A stretch of DNA of 64,000 nucleotides from CAMFLJ01 sp965279255 (GTDB lineage Bacteria > Actinomycetota > Acidimicrobiia > Acidimicrobiales > Acidimicrobilacustridaceae). A program made the position numbers and the translations under genes. The stretch lies in contig OZ257146.1 in assembly GCA_965279255.1 (NCBI GenBank), positions 2,170,001 to 2,234,000 of the forward strand, in the 5' to 3' direction. Position 1 is the stretch's first letter; every line of letters begins with the position of its first letter. Below the pieces are notes generated by a model. That model was not told where the DNA came from. It saw only the letters and a program-made list of their open reading frames with translations, and searched no databases. This document shows positions 24,269-32,822 of this stretch, in pieces.

Positions 24269-26812
24269 ATGGCGTGGATGCGGATGATGGGCGTCGACTC
24301 GGTGGCCTACCACCGGGCCACGGTCATGGACCGTGCCGACGATCATCCAGGTGCGGCGCTCGGCTACTACACCGATCGGGGCGAGACGCCGCTGGCGTGG
24401 GGTGGCGGCGGCTCGATCCGACTGGACCTCCGTGGGAGCGTCACCGCGGAGCAGTACGAAGCGGTGTTCGGTCCCGGTGGCGCCCGCGACCCCGCCACCG
24501 GTCAGCGCCTGGCATCCACCAAGCGACCGGGGCTCGAGTTGGTGGTGGCGGCACACAAATCGGTGGCTGAGCTCGGGGTGATCGGCCGGGTCGATGACAT
24601 GCACCGGATCCTCGATGCCGAGACCGCCGGGACGATCGACTACCTGGACCAGGTGACCCGTGACCTCGGCGGCCGGCGAGGGCGAGCAGCGACACGGACC
24701 CCGACCACCGGGATGCTCCACGCCGTCACCCGCCACGCGACGTCGCGGGCGGGCGACCCGAACCCGCACGATCACATCCTGATCGCCAACGTCGTGGAGA
24801 TGCTCGACGAGCGGGGCGGGTTCAAGGCCGCCGACACCGCGCTGTGGCGTGAGCACCTCCACGCCGCCACCGCCTACGGCCGGATGCAGTCGGCCCGGGT
24901 GGCGGTCGAGCTGGGGTACGGCATCGTCGCCGACTCCGGTCGATCGGGACGACTCGGGCACTGGGCCATCGCCGGGATCCCGGACGAGGCGATGGCCATC
25001 CACTCCAAGCGCAGCCAACAGATCGCCGACGCGGTCGGCGGGCCCGACAGCGGCTCGTACCGGGAGCGAGCTGTCGCAGCGCGGTCCACCCGCGCCGCCA
25101 AGCGCCACGAGCCGGTGGAGAACCTCGTCTGCCGCTGGCAAGACGAGCTGCTCGAGAACGGCATCCAGCCCTCGGAGATCCGAGAGCGCATCAGAGCAGG
25201 ACGACACCGTCGGATCGTCAGGGACCTCGACGACCCGGCGCTCGACCGGCTGGCCGGCCTGCTGCTCGAGCGCGACGGGCGCCTTGCCGCAGAGAAGGTG
25301 TTCACCAGACGAGACGTGGTCGTCGCCGCCGCACCCCACCTGTTCGGTCTCGACGTATCGATGCTGGATCGTCTGATCAACAAGGTCCTCGACCACCCCA
25401 ACGGCATCGAGCTCGAATCGGCCGCCCGCACCGGCGAAGCCGTGTTCGCTCCCCGCTGCGTGATCGACACCGAACGAGAGATCGCCGCCCGGGCCCTCGA
25501 CCGCCACAGAGTCGGCACGGCCCCGGCTCTGACCAACGCCGCGGTGGACTTTGGGTTGGCGCGCACCGAGTTCGACATCGAGCACGACCTCACCGACTCC
25601 CAGCAACGGACCGTCATCGGGGTCTGCTCCTCGGGCCGCAGCCTCGACGTGATCATCGGAGTCGCCGGCGCCGGCAAGACCACCGCCCTGCGAGCCGTCC
25701 GCCACGCCTACGAAGCCGACGGCCACCGGATCATCGCCGCCGCCACCTCCGGGCAGGCCGCCCGCACCGTCGGCCACGACGCCGCCATCGAGTCCTACAC
25801 CGTCGCCTCACTGCTCGCCCGACTCGAACGAGGCACCGTCACCCTCGACCAACGCACCGTCGTCGTGCTCGACGAGGCCGGGATGACCGACGACCACGAC
25901 ATCGCCGCACTGCTCACCTGGACCACGGCGAGAGGCGCCAAGGTCGTGCTCGTCGGCGACGACCGCCAGCTCAGCGCCGTCGGCCCCGGCGGTGGCCTCC
26001 GAGCCCTGGCAGACCGATTCGGCGGGAACGTGTGGGAGCTCACCGAGAACATCCGTCAACCCGACATCAGCGAACGCCAAGCCCTCGCCGAGCTCCGCTC
26101 CGGCGACATCCAGAGCGCCGTCAACTGGTTCGCCCGCAACCAGCGCATCGTCACCGCCCCCGACCGGCACGAGCTCTACGGCGCCGTCGTCGACGGATGG
26201 CTCGCCGACCTCGCCCAAGGCCGCGACACCGTCATGCTCGCCTGGAAGCGCAACACCGTCGACGCCCTCAACCAACTCGCCCGCACCGCCTACGCCGACC
26301 GCGGCTGGCTCACCGGGCCCGAAGTCATCGCCAGCGGCGGCGCCCACTACCGAGCCGGCGACCGCATCGTGACCCTCGCCCCCATCGACAGCGAAATCCC
26401 CACCTCATCGACCGGGACCATCCGGCACATCGACCCCGACGCCGGTGCCTTCCAGGTCGCGTTCGACCACGGCCGCACCTTCACACTCCACCCCACTTAC
26501 CTGTCCTCCAAGTGGCTCGGTCACGGCTATGCCGTCACCGTCCACCGCGCCCAAGGCGCCACCGTCGACACCGCCCACACCATCGAGGACGGCGGCGGCC
26601 GAGAGCTCGCCTACGTTGGCCTCTCCCGTGCCCGACACCGCAGCACCCTCTACATCGAAGCAGACGACCTCGACCAAGCGATCGAAGACCTCGCAGGGAG
26701 CTGGGCCGTCGAGCGTCGCCAACAGTGGGTCACCGACACTCTCGAGCCAGCGAGAGAACCCCAATCACCGCCACGGGACACGATCGAGCCACCCGGAATC
26801 GATCTCTGGTGA
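24269..26812 (+). CDS. MobF (TrwC/TraA) conjugative relaxase-helicase
   Basis: An 847-residue DNA-processing protein that would nick oriT and unwind the transferred strand. The relaxase domain holds the tyrosine pair Tyr33/Tyr34 (LGYYTDRGE) and the three-His metal motif HATSRAGDPNPHDH (His156, 167, 169). The RecD-like helicase follows, with Walker A GVAGAGKTT (about 464-472), Walker B VVVLDEAGM (Asp535-Glu536), VGDDRQLSAVGPGGG, and the C-terminal motif GYAVTVHRAQGATVD with LSRARHR. The length is shorter than TrwC/TraI but complete. No coupling protein is seen beside it, which makes the element mobilizable rather than self-transmissible. Array C lies 54 bases before the ATG. Confidence 0.93.
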   Translation: MAWMRMMGVDSVAYHRATVMDRADDHPGAALGYYTDRGETPLAWGGGGSIRLDLRGSVTAEQYEAVFGPGGARDPATGQRLASTKRPGLELVVAAHKSVAELGVIGRVDDMHRILDAETAGTIDYLDQVTRDLGGRRGRAATRTPTTGMLHAVTRHATSRAGDPNPHDHILIANVVEMLDERGGFKAADTALWREHLHAATAYGRMQSARVAVELGYGIVADSGRSGRLGHWAIAGIPDEAMAIHSKRSQQIADAVGGPDSGSYRERAVAARSTRAAKRHEPVENLVCRWQDELLENGIQPSEIRERIRAGRHRRIVRDLDDPALDRLAGLLLERDGRLAAEKVFTRRDVVVAAAPHLFGLDVSMLDRLINKVLDHPNGIELESAARTGEAVFAPRCVIDTEREIAARALDRHRVGTAPALTNAAVDFGLARTEFDIEHDLTDSQQRTVIGVCSSGRSLDVIIGVAGAGKTTALRAVRHAYEADGHRIIAAATSGQAARTVGHDAAIESYTVASLLARLERGTVTLDQRTVVVLDEAGMTDDHDIAALLTWTTARGAKVVLVGDDRQLSAVGPGGGLRALADRFGGNVWELTENIRQPDISERQALAELRSGDIQSAVNWFARNQRIVTAPDRHELYGAVVDGWLADLAQGRDTVMLAWKRNTVDALNQLARTAYADRGWLTGPEVIASGGAHYRAGDRIVTLAPIDSEIPTSSTGTIRHIDPDAGAFQVAFDHGRTFTLHPTYLSSKWLGHGYAVTVHRAQGATVDTAHTIEDGGGRELAYVGLSRARHRSTLYIEADDLDQAIEDLAGSWAVERRQQWVTDTLEPAREPQSPPRDTIEPPGIDLW

Positions 26813-26824
26813 GGGCTAGGCACC

Positions 26825-27727
26825 CTACCGAACGGCTGCAGAACCGCCCGGACTGAGTCGCTCAAGGGTCGCTCTGATCGCGGCGAGTGAGGCATCGTGC
26901 CAGCTTGACCCCGTCCATCCATCGGGTGGCCATCCAAAGTACGTGCGGTGATACTCGACCGCGTGCAGTAGAGCCAGCTGAACTGACGCAAATGCCCCGA
27001 GCACGCCGCTCGCGGTCGTGACCTGGGCCACGCGTGGACCGTGTCCCAATGGCGCATCGACGATGCTCTCTGGATCGACGCTGGCGAGTAGCCCGAACGC
27101 TGTTCCGTGCGCCACGGCCGACTGGTAGTTGTAGAGGGCGTTGCCGAGGTCGTCGTCGCCCATCACGTGACGGATCACGGCGCCAGAGCTGGGCCGTGCC
27201 TCCTCGAACCAGTCGCCGCAGGGCGTGAGGCCCACCCTCTTCGCAGCCTCCCGTATCTCTGTCATTCGCTGCGCGGGATTCGTTCGGTGGGTTTCCTCCG
27301 GGAGTCGACTCAGGTAGCGAAGGCTGTAGAGCTGATCGTTGATCGACCGGGCGATTCGCATTCGGGTCGACCCGGCTGCGACAAGCCATGCCACTCGTCC
27401 AGCGTTCTCGGCGACGGCCCGGGCCAACACCACGTGTGAGTAGACCGGAACCCAGTGGCGCTGCTCCAGGAGCACGCACATCGCCCGCGCATTGTCCTCG
27501 GCTGCCTGGAGTCCGAAGCCTGCGAGCGTGTGCAGCGTGTGGACGGGCTCGTTCATCGCTGCGGAGGCCCACGTCGTCTCCTGGGCAAGATCCAGCATCG
27601 CGGCGGAATCAGCGGCAGGTACAGCTCCAGCATCACCGCCTCTCAACTGCCGGCTTGCATCAAGCATCTGGAGGAGCAGCGTTCTCGACTCCTCGATCGC
27701 GGCAAAGAAGGCTGCGTCATCGGCCAT
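26825..27727 (-). CDS. Hypothetical protein (300 aa), element cargo
   Basis: A 300-residue protein beginning MADDAAFFAAIEESRTLLLQ. It is mostly helical, with ARAVAENAGRVAWLVAAGST, INDQLYSLRYLSRLP, IRHVMGDDDLGNALYNYQSA followed by VAHGTAFG, and a Trp/Tyr-rich end AVEYHRTYFGWPPDGWTG. No signal peptide or clear membrane helix is seen. I do not recognise the family. It converges on the relaxase gene with a 12-base gap and is divergent from the HNH protein gene. Its place between relaxase and HNH gene makes an anti-phage or accessory role possible, but nothing in the sequence proves it. Confidence 0.7.
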   Translation of the reverse strand: MADDAAFFAAIEESRTLLLQMLDASRQLRGGDAGAVPAADSAAMLDLAQETTWASAAMNEPVHTLHTLAGFGLQAAEDNARAMCVLLEQRHWVPVYSHVVLARAVAENAGRVAWLVAAGSTRMRIARSINDQLYSLRYLSRLPEETHRTNPAQRMTEIREAAKRVGLTPCGDWFEEARPSSGAVIRHVMGDDDLGNALYNYQSAVAHGTAFGLLASVDPESIVDAPLGHGPRVAQVTTASGVLGAFASVQLALLHAVEYHRTYFGWPPDGWTGSSWHDASLAAIRATLERLSPGGSAAVR

Positions 27728-27845
27728 CGGTATCCGACCCGTCTGTGAGGCGTGATCCCTCGATCAACATCTCGCTCGGCCCGCTCTTGGACGAGTGAAA
27801 CGAGCGCTTCTCGATGGGGCTTCCGTCCTAGCCTTCCATTCGGCT

Positions 27846-28721
27846 ATGAGATCGCTGCGAATGTTCACTCGGGGAGCGGGCGCCCTGTCCGCTGCGCTGC
27901 CACGGCTCCCCCACGTAGCGACCACCGAACCCCACGGCTCAGCACCGGTGTACGTGTGCCCGTTGTGCTTGGAGGGGTTCTCGGTCGATGGCTCTGCTGA
28001 GCTATCCCGAGAGCACTCTCCGCCAAGAGCAGTCGGTGGCCCGGTGATCACGCTCACATGCCGTAGCTGCAACAGCGCCGCAGGGCCTGCCCAGGCGCAT
28101 GCGAAGGAACGCCGCGAGTGGAGCCGATTCGTCAGTGGTGATCAAGGTGTATCGGTCCCGGTTCGGGTGACCAGTGACAACGGTGTCGCTGTGACCGCGG
28201 ATATCGAGTATCGGGGTGAGGCTCTCTTCATCGTTGTCGACGAATCTCGGTCGAACCCGGTACATCACTCCACCCTCGTGGAGCTTCTCGAGGGTGGGAA
28301 CGCCACGTTCAAACTCGAGGGAAACGTCGGGTTCATCGACGAGCTGGCACGGGCGTCAGACCTTCGCGATGCCTACCTCGCAGCCTTTGCGCTACTCGGC
28401 TACCGATACATCCTGTGGCCCGACTTGGATCCGGCTCGCGAGCTCATCCGCAACCACGGGACGCAGCCTCGGTGGTTCAAGCGGGCCGACTGGCTGGCAG
28501 AGACATTCGTCGGGATCCTCACGCTGTCGAGCCCAGTCGAATGCGTTGCCGTCGTGCCTGGAGACAGGCGGTGCGTTCTCTTGCCCTGGCCATCGCAAGC
28601 CGCGGAACTCGAACGGTGGATCGACGCGGGGTGTCCTGTCGACTCTGATCTCGCCGGCAGAGCCCACCCGTGGCCGGCCGACATGCCAATGCTGTTGGAC
28701 CTCGGAGGGCTCGGCATCTGA
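27846..28721 (+). CDS. HNH endonuclease-like protein
   Basis: A 291-residue protein. The zinc/HNH part is VYVCPLCLEGFSVDGSAELS, REHSPPRAVGGPVITLTCRS and CNSAAGPAQAHAKERREW: CxxC, the EH of the catalytic His, and LTCRSCNS with the CxxCN motif. This is the HNH arrangement seen in short phage and element nucleases. The remaining 200 residues (for example FIDELARASDLRDAYLAAFA) are not recognised. The start at 27846 is chosen so that the protein begins close to the domain; ATG-like start 27795 is also in frame. It could be a homing or defence nuclease. Confidence 0.7.
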   Translation: MRSLRMFTRGAGALSAALPRLPHVATTEPHGSAPVYVCPLCLEGFSVDGSAELSREHSPPRAVGGPVITLTCRSCNSAAGPAQAHAKERREWSRFVSGDQGVSVPVRVTSDNGVAVTADIEYRGEALFIVVDESRSNPVHHSTLVELLEGGNATFKLEGNVGFIDELARASDLRDAYLAAFALLGYRYILWPDLDPARELIRNHGTQPRWFKRADWLAETFVGILTLSSPVECVAVVPGDRRCVLLPWPSQAAELERWIDAGCPVDSDLAGRAHPWPADMPMLLDLGGLGI

Positions 28722-28885
28722 CGCTTTCAAGAGCCGTCGGCGGGGGCGGCAGCTATCCGAGCCCCGCTCTCGCCAACTCGCTGCAAGTTCACACTTCGGC
28801 TCCGCGTGCCCGGGCGTTCTCGCGCCGAAGATCGGACGGGAGCCTTGACTCTTCCCGTGCGACAAGGTTGGAAGGTGGAGTCGTC

Positions 28886-29224
28886 ATGTTGACCATCGGA
28901 GCGTTCGCTCGACTCGGCGGGGTGTCACCCCGAGCCCTTCGCCACTACGAAGGCCTCGCACTGCTGACCCCGGCGTCGATCGATCCGTCCACCGGCTACC
29001 GCCACTACCGGGCTGCGCAGCTCGCCCGCTTGCACCGCATCCAGGCCCTCCAGGACCTGGGGCTCTCCCTTCAGCAGCTCCAACCGTTGCTCGACGATGG
29101 CGTCACCGCGCAGGAGCTCGCAGAGATGCTCGAGTCGAAGCGGGCAGAACTGGCGCAACGGGTCGCCGAGGACACGGATCGTCTCAATCGGGTCGAGACG
29201 CGCCTCCGATACATCGAGCTGTAG
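28886..29224 (+). CDS. MerR-family DNA-binding half of a split MerR-GyrI regulator
   Basis: A 112-residue protein: MLTIGAFARLGGVSPRALRH is the MerR helix-turn-helix, LLTPASIDPSTGYRHYRAAQ the wing, and the rest a dimerising coiled coil (AQRVAEDTDRLNRVETRLRY). A good ribosome site (GGAAGGTGGAG) precedes ATG 28886. It ends with TAG at 29222-29224; the same frame continues through six bases to the GTG of the next gene, which encodes the GyrI-like effector domain usually fused to this one in BmrR-type regulators. The split may be a nonsense mutation, or the two halves may work together. Confidence 0.85.
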   Translation: MLTIGAFARLGGVSPRALRHYEGLALLTPASIDPSTGYRHYRAAQLARLHRIQALQDLGLSLQQLQPLLDDGVTAQELAEMLESKRAELAQRVAEDTDRLNRVETRLRYIEL

Positions 29225-29230
29225 GACGAC

Positions 29231-29713
29231 GTGTCCATCGACTTCACCATCACGCACATCCCAACCGTCCGAGTCGCCCAAGCCCGCCATCTGGAGCCCG
29301 AAGGCACCGACTTCTACGGCGTCGCCGACTTCGCCGTGGTCGCCGGGCCCGCGCTCGACGCCGCGCTGCAGGCCGCCTCGATCGAACGCACCGGCCCGGT
29401 GTTCCTCCACTACGAGGAGCGTGAGGACGGGACCCTGACACCGATCATCGCCATGCCGATCGGTGACCAGCCCGTCCCCGAGGATGCCGCGTTCGAGGTG
29501 GCCGAGCTGCCACCGATTGAGGCCGTGGTGACGATCCACAGCGGGGCCGGTGACCACGACACCATCGGTCCCCTCTACGGCCAGATGGCCCGGTACGCAG
29601 AAGGGCACAGATATGCCGTGGAGGGCCCCGGCCGGGACCACCTCGTCAGCTACGACGGTGGCGAGATGGTGTTCGAGCTACAGCTGCCGGTCACCCGCGA
29701 GGCCGCACCCTGA
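29231..29713 (+). CDS. GyrI-like/AraC effector-binding half of the split regulator
   Basis: A 160-residue protein with the GyrI-like small-molecule-binding fold: FTITHIPTVRVAQARHLEPE, PVFLHYEEREDGTLTPIIAM, EVAELPPIEAVVTIHSGAGD and YAVEGPGRDHLVSYDGGEM. It begins with GTG 29231 in the same frame as the MerR half, one TAG and six bases downstream. In the usual single-chain regulators this domain senses cationic drugs or hydrophobic ligands. It overlaps the convergent HEAT-repeat gene by 64 bases. Confidence 0.82.
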   Translation: MSIDFTITHIPTVRVAQARHLEPEGTDFYGVADFAVVAGPALDAALQAASIERTGPVFLHYEEREDGTLTPIIAMPIGDQPVPEDAAFEVAELPPIEAVVTIHSGAGDHDTIGPLYGQMARYAEGHRYAVEGPGRDHLVSYDGGEMVFELQLPVTREAAP

Positions 29714-30273
29714 CCAGGGTGCGAGTCAGGACAGGGCGGTCGCCGGGCGCCGCGCTCGTAGCTCCTGCGATCCCGGACGTGTTCGCCGGCAAGGGCCCGA
29801 CGAGCGACGTCTCGGACGAGGTCGTCACGGTCGCTGCTGGCGGCGGTCGCGACCGCCACACGTGCCCTTGGGTCACGGTCGGCGAACTCCAGCAGCTTCG
29901 GGATCGCCTTGTGTCGCATCTCGGGACTCGGGTCGGTCTCGAGGACCCTGATGAGCGCCGGGACCACGTCGGTGAGGCAGAGTTCCTCGGAGCGGCAGCG
30001 CTCGCACGCGATCGAGTGCAGTGCCATGTTCCGCACCGGCTCGACCGGATCGGCCAGGGCGGCGGCGAATACTGCTCCGGACTCGTCGTTGGCGTGATGA
30101 TCGAGGAAGTCGAGGCAGGCCCGTCGCACGAACGGGTCAGGGTGCCCGAGCGCGGCGAGCTGCACGCGGGCCAACGGTGCCCGCTCAGCAGCCCGCGACC
30201 GCTTCCGCGGCTGCACCTGGGCGAAGCCCGCCAGGAAGTCATCGACATCAGAGAAGCCGCTCGTTGTCGCCAT
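29650..30273 (-). CDS. HEAT-repeat (PBS lyase-like) protein
   Basis: A 207-residue protein starting MATTSGFSDVDDFLAGFAQV. HEAT-like helical pairs are seen in LAALGHPDPFVRRACLDFLD, ALADPVEPVRNMALHSIAC, LETDPSPEMRHKAIPKLLEF and ASSDRDDLVRDVARRALAG. The last 40 residues (RDRRSYERGARRP onward) are Arg/Pro/Ser-rich and overlap the GyrI-like gene by 64 bases, so the true end may include out-of-family extension. Such repeats mediate protein-protein contact. No catalytic motif is seen. Confidence 0.7.
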   Translation of the reverse strand: MATTSGFSDVDDFLAGFAQVQPRKRSRAAERAPLARVQLAALGHPDPFVRRACLDFLDHHANDESGAVFAAALADPVEPVRNMALHSIACERCRSEELCLTDVVPALIRVLETDPSPEMRHKAIPKLLEFADRDPRARVAVATAASSDRDDLVRDVARRALAGEHVRDRRSYERGARRPPCPDSHPGQGAASRVTGSCSSNTISPPS

Positions 30274-30431
30274 GTGGACCCCCGCCGTACGAGAACGACT
30301 CCAGCCTCGCGCGTCGACCCGCGCTTGCCCGGCCCGAGTTTCATCCAAGCTGCACCGGACCTGCCAGGGCGATCGGCGTGCCCGGCGGATCCGGACCGCC
30401 AGCCACGCATGCCCGGTGGTACAAGGTGGCG

Positions 30432-30905
30432 ATGGCGGACATCGAGATCTCGGTGGAGGATCCGACCGGTGTGGATGTCGTGGACCTCCTAGGACGGCAC
30501 CTCGCGTTCGCTCGGGAGGTCACGCCAGCCGGAGGTGTGTTCGCTCTCGACCTCGACGCCCTGAGTGCACCGAGCGTCACGTTCTTCTGCGCCCGTTCTG
30601 ACGGGGCACTCGTCGGGATCGCTGCATTGCACGAGCTCGACGCCGGGCACGGCGAGATCAAGTCGATGCACACCGCCTCCGAGGCACGCCAACGCGGTGT
30701 CGGCCGTGCCCTGGTGACCCATCTGATCGACGTCGCTCGGAGCCGGGGCTACCGGCGTGTGAGTCTCGAGACCGGCAACTTCGACGCGTTCGAGCCCGCC
30801 CGCAAGCTCTACGCGAGCTGCGGGTTCGAGCCCTGCAATCCCTACGGCGCCTACGTCGGGAGCTCGACGAGTGCGTGCATGACGATCGAGCTCCGTTCCA
30901 CCTGA
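30432..30905 (+). CDS. GNAT family N-acetyltransferase
   Basis: A 157-residue acetyltransferase: IEISVEDPTGVDVVDLLGRH, IAALHELDAGHGEIKSMHTA, the acetyl-CoA motif EARQRGVGRALVTHLIDVAR (R/QxxGxG/A) and AFEPARKLYASCGFEPCNPY at the end. The form resembles PhnO/YafP-like small-molecule acetylases. ATG 30432 begins the domain cleanly. It is cargo of the mobile element, placed between the HEAT-repeat and HAD genes. Substrate unknown; acetylation of an antibiotic or polyamine is possible. Confidence 0.88.
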   Translation: MADIEISVEDPTGVDVVDLLGRHLAFAREVTPAGGVFALDLDALSAPSVTFFCARSDGALVGIAALHELDAGHGEIKSMHTASEARQRGVGRALVTHLIDVARSRGYRRVSLETGNFDAFEPARKLYASCGFEPCNPYGAYVGSSTSACMTIELRST

Positions 30906-30981
30906 CACGTGCGGCCCGTCAGGCCTACGGCGGAGCACGTTCGTGGCCGGCCAGGTCCCCGCCGGGAGAAGACCTGGTCGC

Positions 30982-31644
30982 TCACGCGTCGGACGGGGCG
31001 ATGGTCACGACACCGTCGCCCAGCGACAGCTGCGAAACATCGATGACGGCGTGGTCCGCCAGCGTCGCTACCTCGCTCTCGAACCCGTCGGGATGAGCGC
31101 CCACGACGGCGATCACCGTTGCGCCGGCAGCCTTCCCTGAGACCACACCGTTGAGGCTGTCCTCGATCACCACTGCAGACATCGGGTCGATGCCCAACAG
31201 CGCGGCGCCAGCGAGGTACGGCTCGGACGACGGCTTTCCCACCCTCACATCGTCCGCCGTCACCAGGTGCCGAGGCGGGCGGATCCCGACCAGGCCCAGG
31301 CGATGGTGAGCCAAGCGACGTCCGCATGAGGTCACGATGGCAAACTGCCCGTGGGGCGCACCAGCGACGAGTTCCGCCGCGCCCGGCACCTCAAGGATCC
31401 CGTCCCGGTCATCGAGCTCCAACTCCTCGTACCACCGGGCATGCCTCGCAGCGATGTCCGCAGGGAACAACCCGGCGATGACATCGGCCGATGGGGCGCC
31501 GGCCGCCCGGTGGACGATCTCGTCGGCATCCAGGTCGAACCGAGTGGCAAAGGCTCTCCAGTGCAGCTCGACCGCTGCATGCGAGTCCACCAGTACACCG
31601 TCGAGATCGCACAACACGCCGTTCGCCCGGATGGTGCTGCGCAT
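30982..31644 (-). CDS. HAD-superfamily sugar phosphatase-like hydrolase
   Basis: A 220-residue HAD subfamily IA hydrolase. Motif I is VLCDLDGVLVDSHAAVELHW (nucleophile and acid Asp pair), motif II is VTSCG, and motifs III/IV are the VGKPSSEPYLAGAALLGIDP lysine and VVIEDSLNGVVSGKAAGAT. The closest shape is the DOG-type/beta-phosphoglucomutase phosphatases that act on sugar phosphates. ATG 31644 is preferred over upstream starts, which add a non-domain lead. A second HAD gene lies 88 bases upstream on the same strand. Confidence 0.9.
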   Translation of the reverse strand: MRSTIRANGVLCDLDGVLVDSHAAVELHWRAFATRFDLDADEIVHRAAGAPSADVIAGLFPADIAARHARWYEELELDDRDGILEVPGAAELVAGAPHGQFAIVTSCGRRLAHHRLGLVGIRPPRHLVTADDVRVGKPSSEPYLAGAALLGIDPMSAVVIEDSLNGVVSGKAAGATVIAVVGAHPDGFESEVATLADHAVIDVSQLSLGDGVVTIAPSDA

Positions 31645-31732
31645 CGCTGATCCCCGCCTTCTGCCGCCTGCAGCCCCCCGCCAGGGTAGATCCGCACAGC
31701 TCGCTGTCTCCCGTCGATCCAGCGAGTGCCGA

Positions 31733-32431
31733 TCAGCACAGAGGGCAGCCTCCAGCACGCCCGTCACCGCTCGACGTCACGAGACGACCAACGTCGAGTT
31801 CCGTCATGCTCGACACGACGTGGTCGGCGAGGTCGAAATCGCAGCCCGCCGTGATCAGGTTCGGAACGGCCACGCAGTGCAGACCCGCTGCAACAGCTGC
31901 AGAGACCCCGTTCGGGGAGTCCTCGAACGCAACTGCTTGAGCGGGATCGACATCCAGCTCCCGACACGCGTTGAGGTAGGTCGCTGGATGCGGCTTGCCC
32001 GGAACGGACTCTCCGGCGCACGACACAAACGTGAATCGATCCATCACCCCACGGGGCTCGAGGTGGCGCTCGACCCATTCCAGAGGCGAGCTGGTCGCGA
32101 TGGCGACCGGGATCTGAGCGTCTCGTGCGGCATCGAGGATGGCAAGTGCTCCGGGACGGAGGTCCGCTTCGTCGAGCTCGGAGTCGCGCAGCGCTCGTCG
32201 ATGACTCTCGATGGTCTCGACCGGGACCGAGCCTCTCAGGAGTTCCAGCAGCGTCCCGAGTGGGTCGACGCGGCGGGGGTCCGCATCGTGCAGACCGACC
32301 GAAGTCCGCCACGTCGCCAAATCGATCGGATCAGCGCCGAAGTGCTCGAACGTCATCGACCATGCCTCGAATAGAGGGGTCTCGGTATCGAGCAGCAAGC
32401 CGTCGAAATCGAAGATCAGCGCGTCGACCAT
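31733..32431 (-). CDS. HAD-superfamily hydrolase (beta-phosphoglucomutase-like)
   Basis: A 232-residue HAD hydrolase: motif I ALIFDFDGLLLDTETPLFEA, motif II VAIATSSPLEWVERH, motif III VPGKPHPATYLNACRELDVD, motif IV AVAFEDSPNGVSAAVAAG. The cap domain is the small helical type. It is probably co-transcribed with the downstream HAD gene; the two are related in design but not near-identical. They are the last full genes before attR, a spot where element cargo is often exchanged. Confidence 0.9.
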   Translation of the reverse strand: MVDALIFDFDGLLLDTETPLFEAWSMTFEHFGADPIDLATWRTSVGLHDADPRRVDPLGTLLELLRGSVPVETIESHRRALRDSELDEADLRPGALAILDAARDAQIPVAIATSSPLEWVERHLEPRGVMDRFTFVSCAGESVPGKPHPATYLNACRELDVDPAQAVAFEDSPNGVSAAVAAGLHCVAVPNLITAGCDFDLADHVVSSMTELDVGRLVTSSGDGRAGGCPLC

Positions 32432-32606
32432 GCGGCACTGTCACATCGATGGGAGGACTGAAGCCCGTGGATTCCGCGAGACCTGGGCGGCCAGTGGCAG
32501 CATCCACAATCACGCGGAGAGCGCACAGTGGCCGGCCACGCTGGAGGAGGCGACGCTTCGTCACGTCGAGGAAGAGCTTCGCATCACCGTCGAGCAGCTG
32601 GGATGA
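32430..32606 (+). CDS. Short open frame before attR, possible gene remnant
   Basis: A 58-residue frame ending PATLEEATLRHVEEELRITV-EQLG. The C-terminal half reads like an amphipathic helix of a real protein, while the first half does not. It overlaps the HAD start by two bases on the opposite strand. It could be the tail of a lost cargo gene. The rest of 32607-32822 holds only the repeat motifs next to attR. Confidence 0.2.
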   Translation: MRHCHIDGRTEARGFRETWAASGSIHNHAESAQWPATLEEATLRHVEEELRITVEQLG

Positions 32607-32711
32607 TTCTCGATGCGAACAGCGAGAGGACGGCTCACCGGAGTTGGTGAAATCTGGCGCTCCTCCATCTGATCGTGCTCCGCTTTCCAGCCCTGCGACA
32701 CCCGCTCCGTT

Positions 32712-32769
32712 GACACCGAAAAGACACCGGAACTGGCGGTTCAGGGGTCATTTCGCGGCTCTCGGTGTC
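32712..32769. repeat. Repeats beside attR (probable integrase arm sites)
   Basis: GACACCG occurs at 32712-32718 and, within AAAAGACACCGG, at 32723-32729; its reverse complement CGGTGTC is at 32763-32769. The 12-mer AAAAGACACCGG (32719-32730) is identical to the two tandem copies beside attL at 18727-18750. Confidence 0.6.
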
Positions 32770-32822
32770 AAGCGGATGAGCCATAAGTCCTGGTAGAGCG
32801 ACTATTTCGTTTCCTTTGCCCG

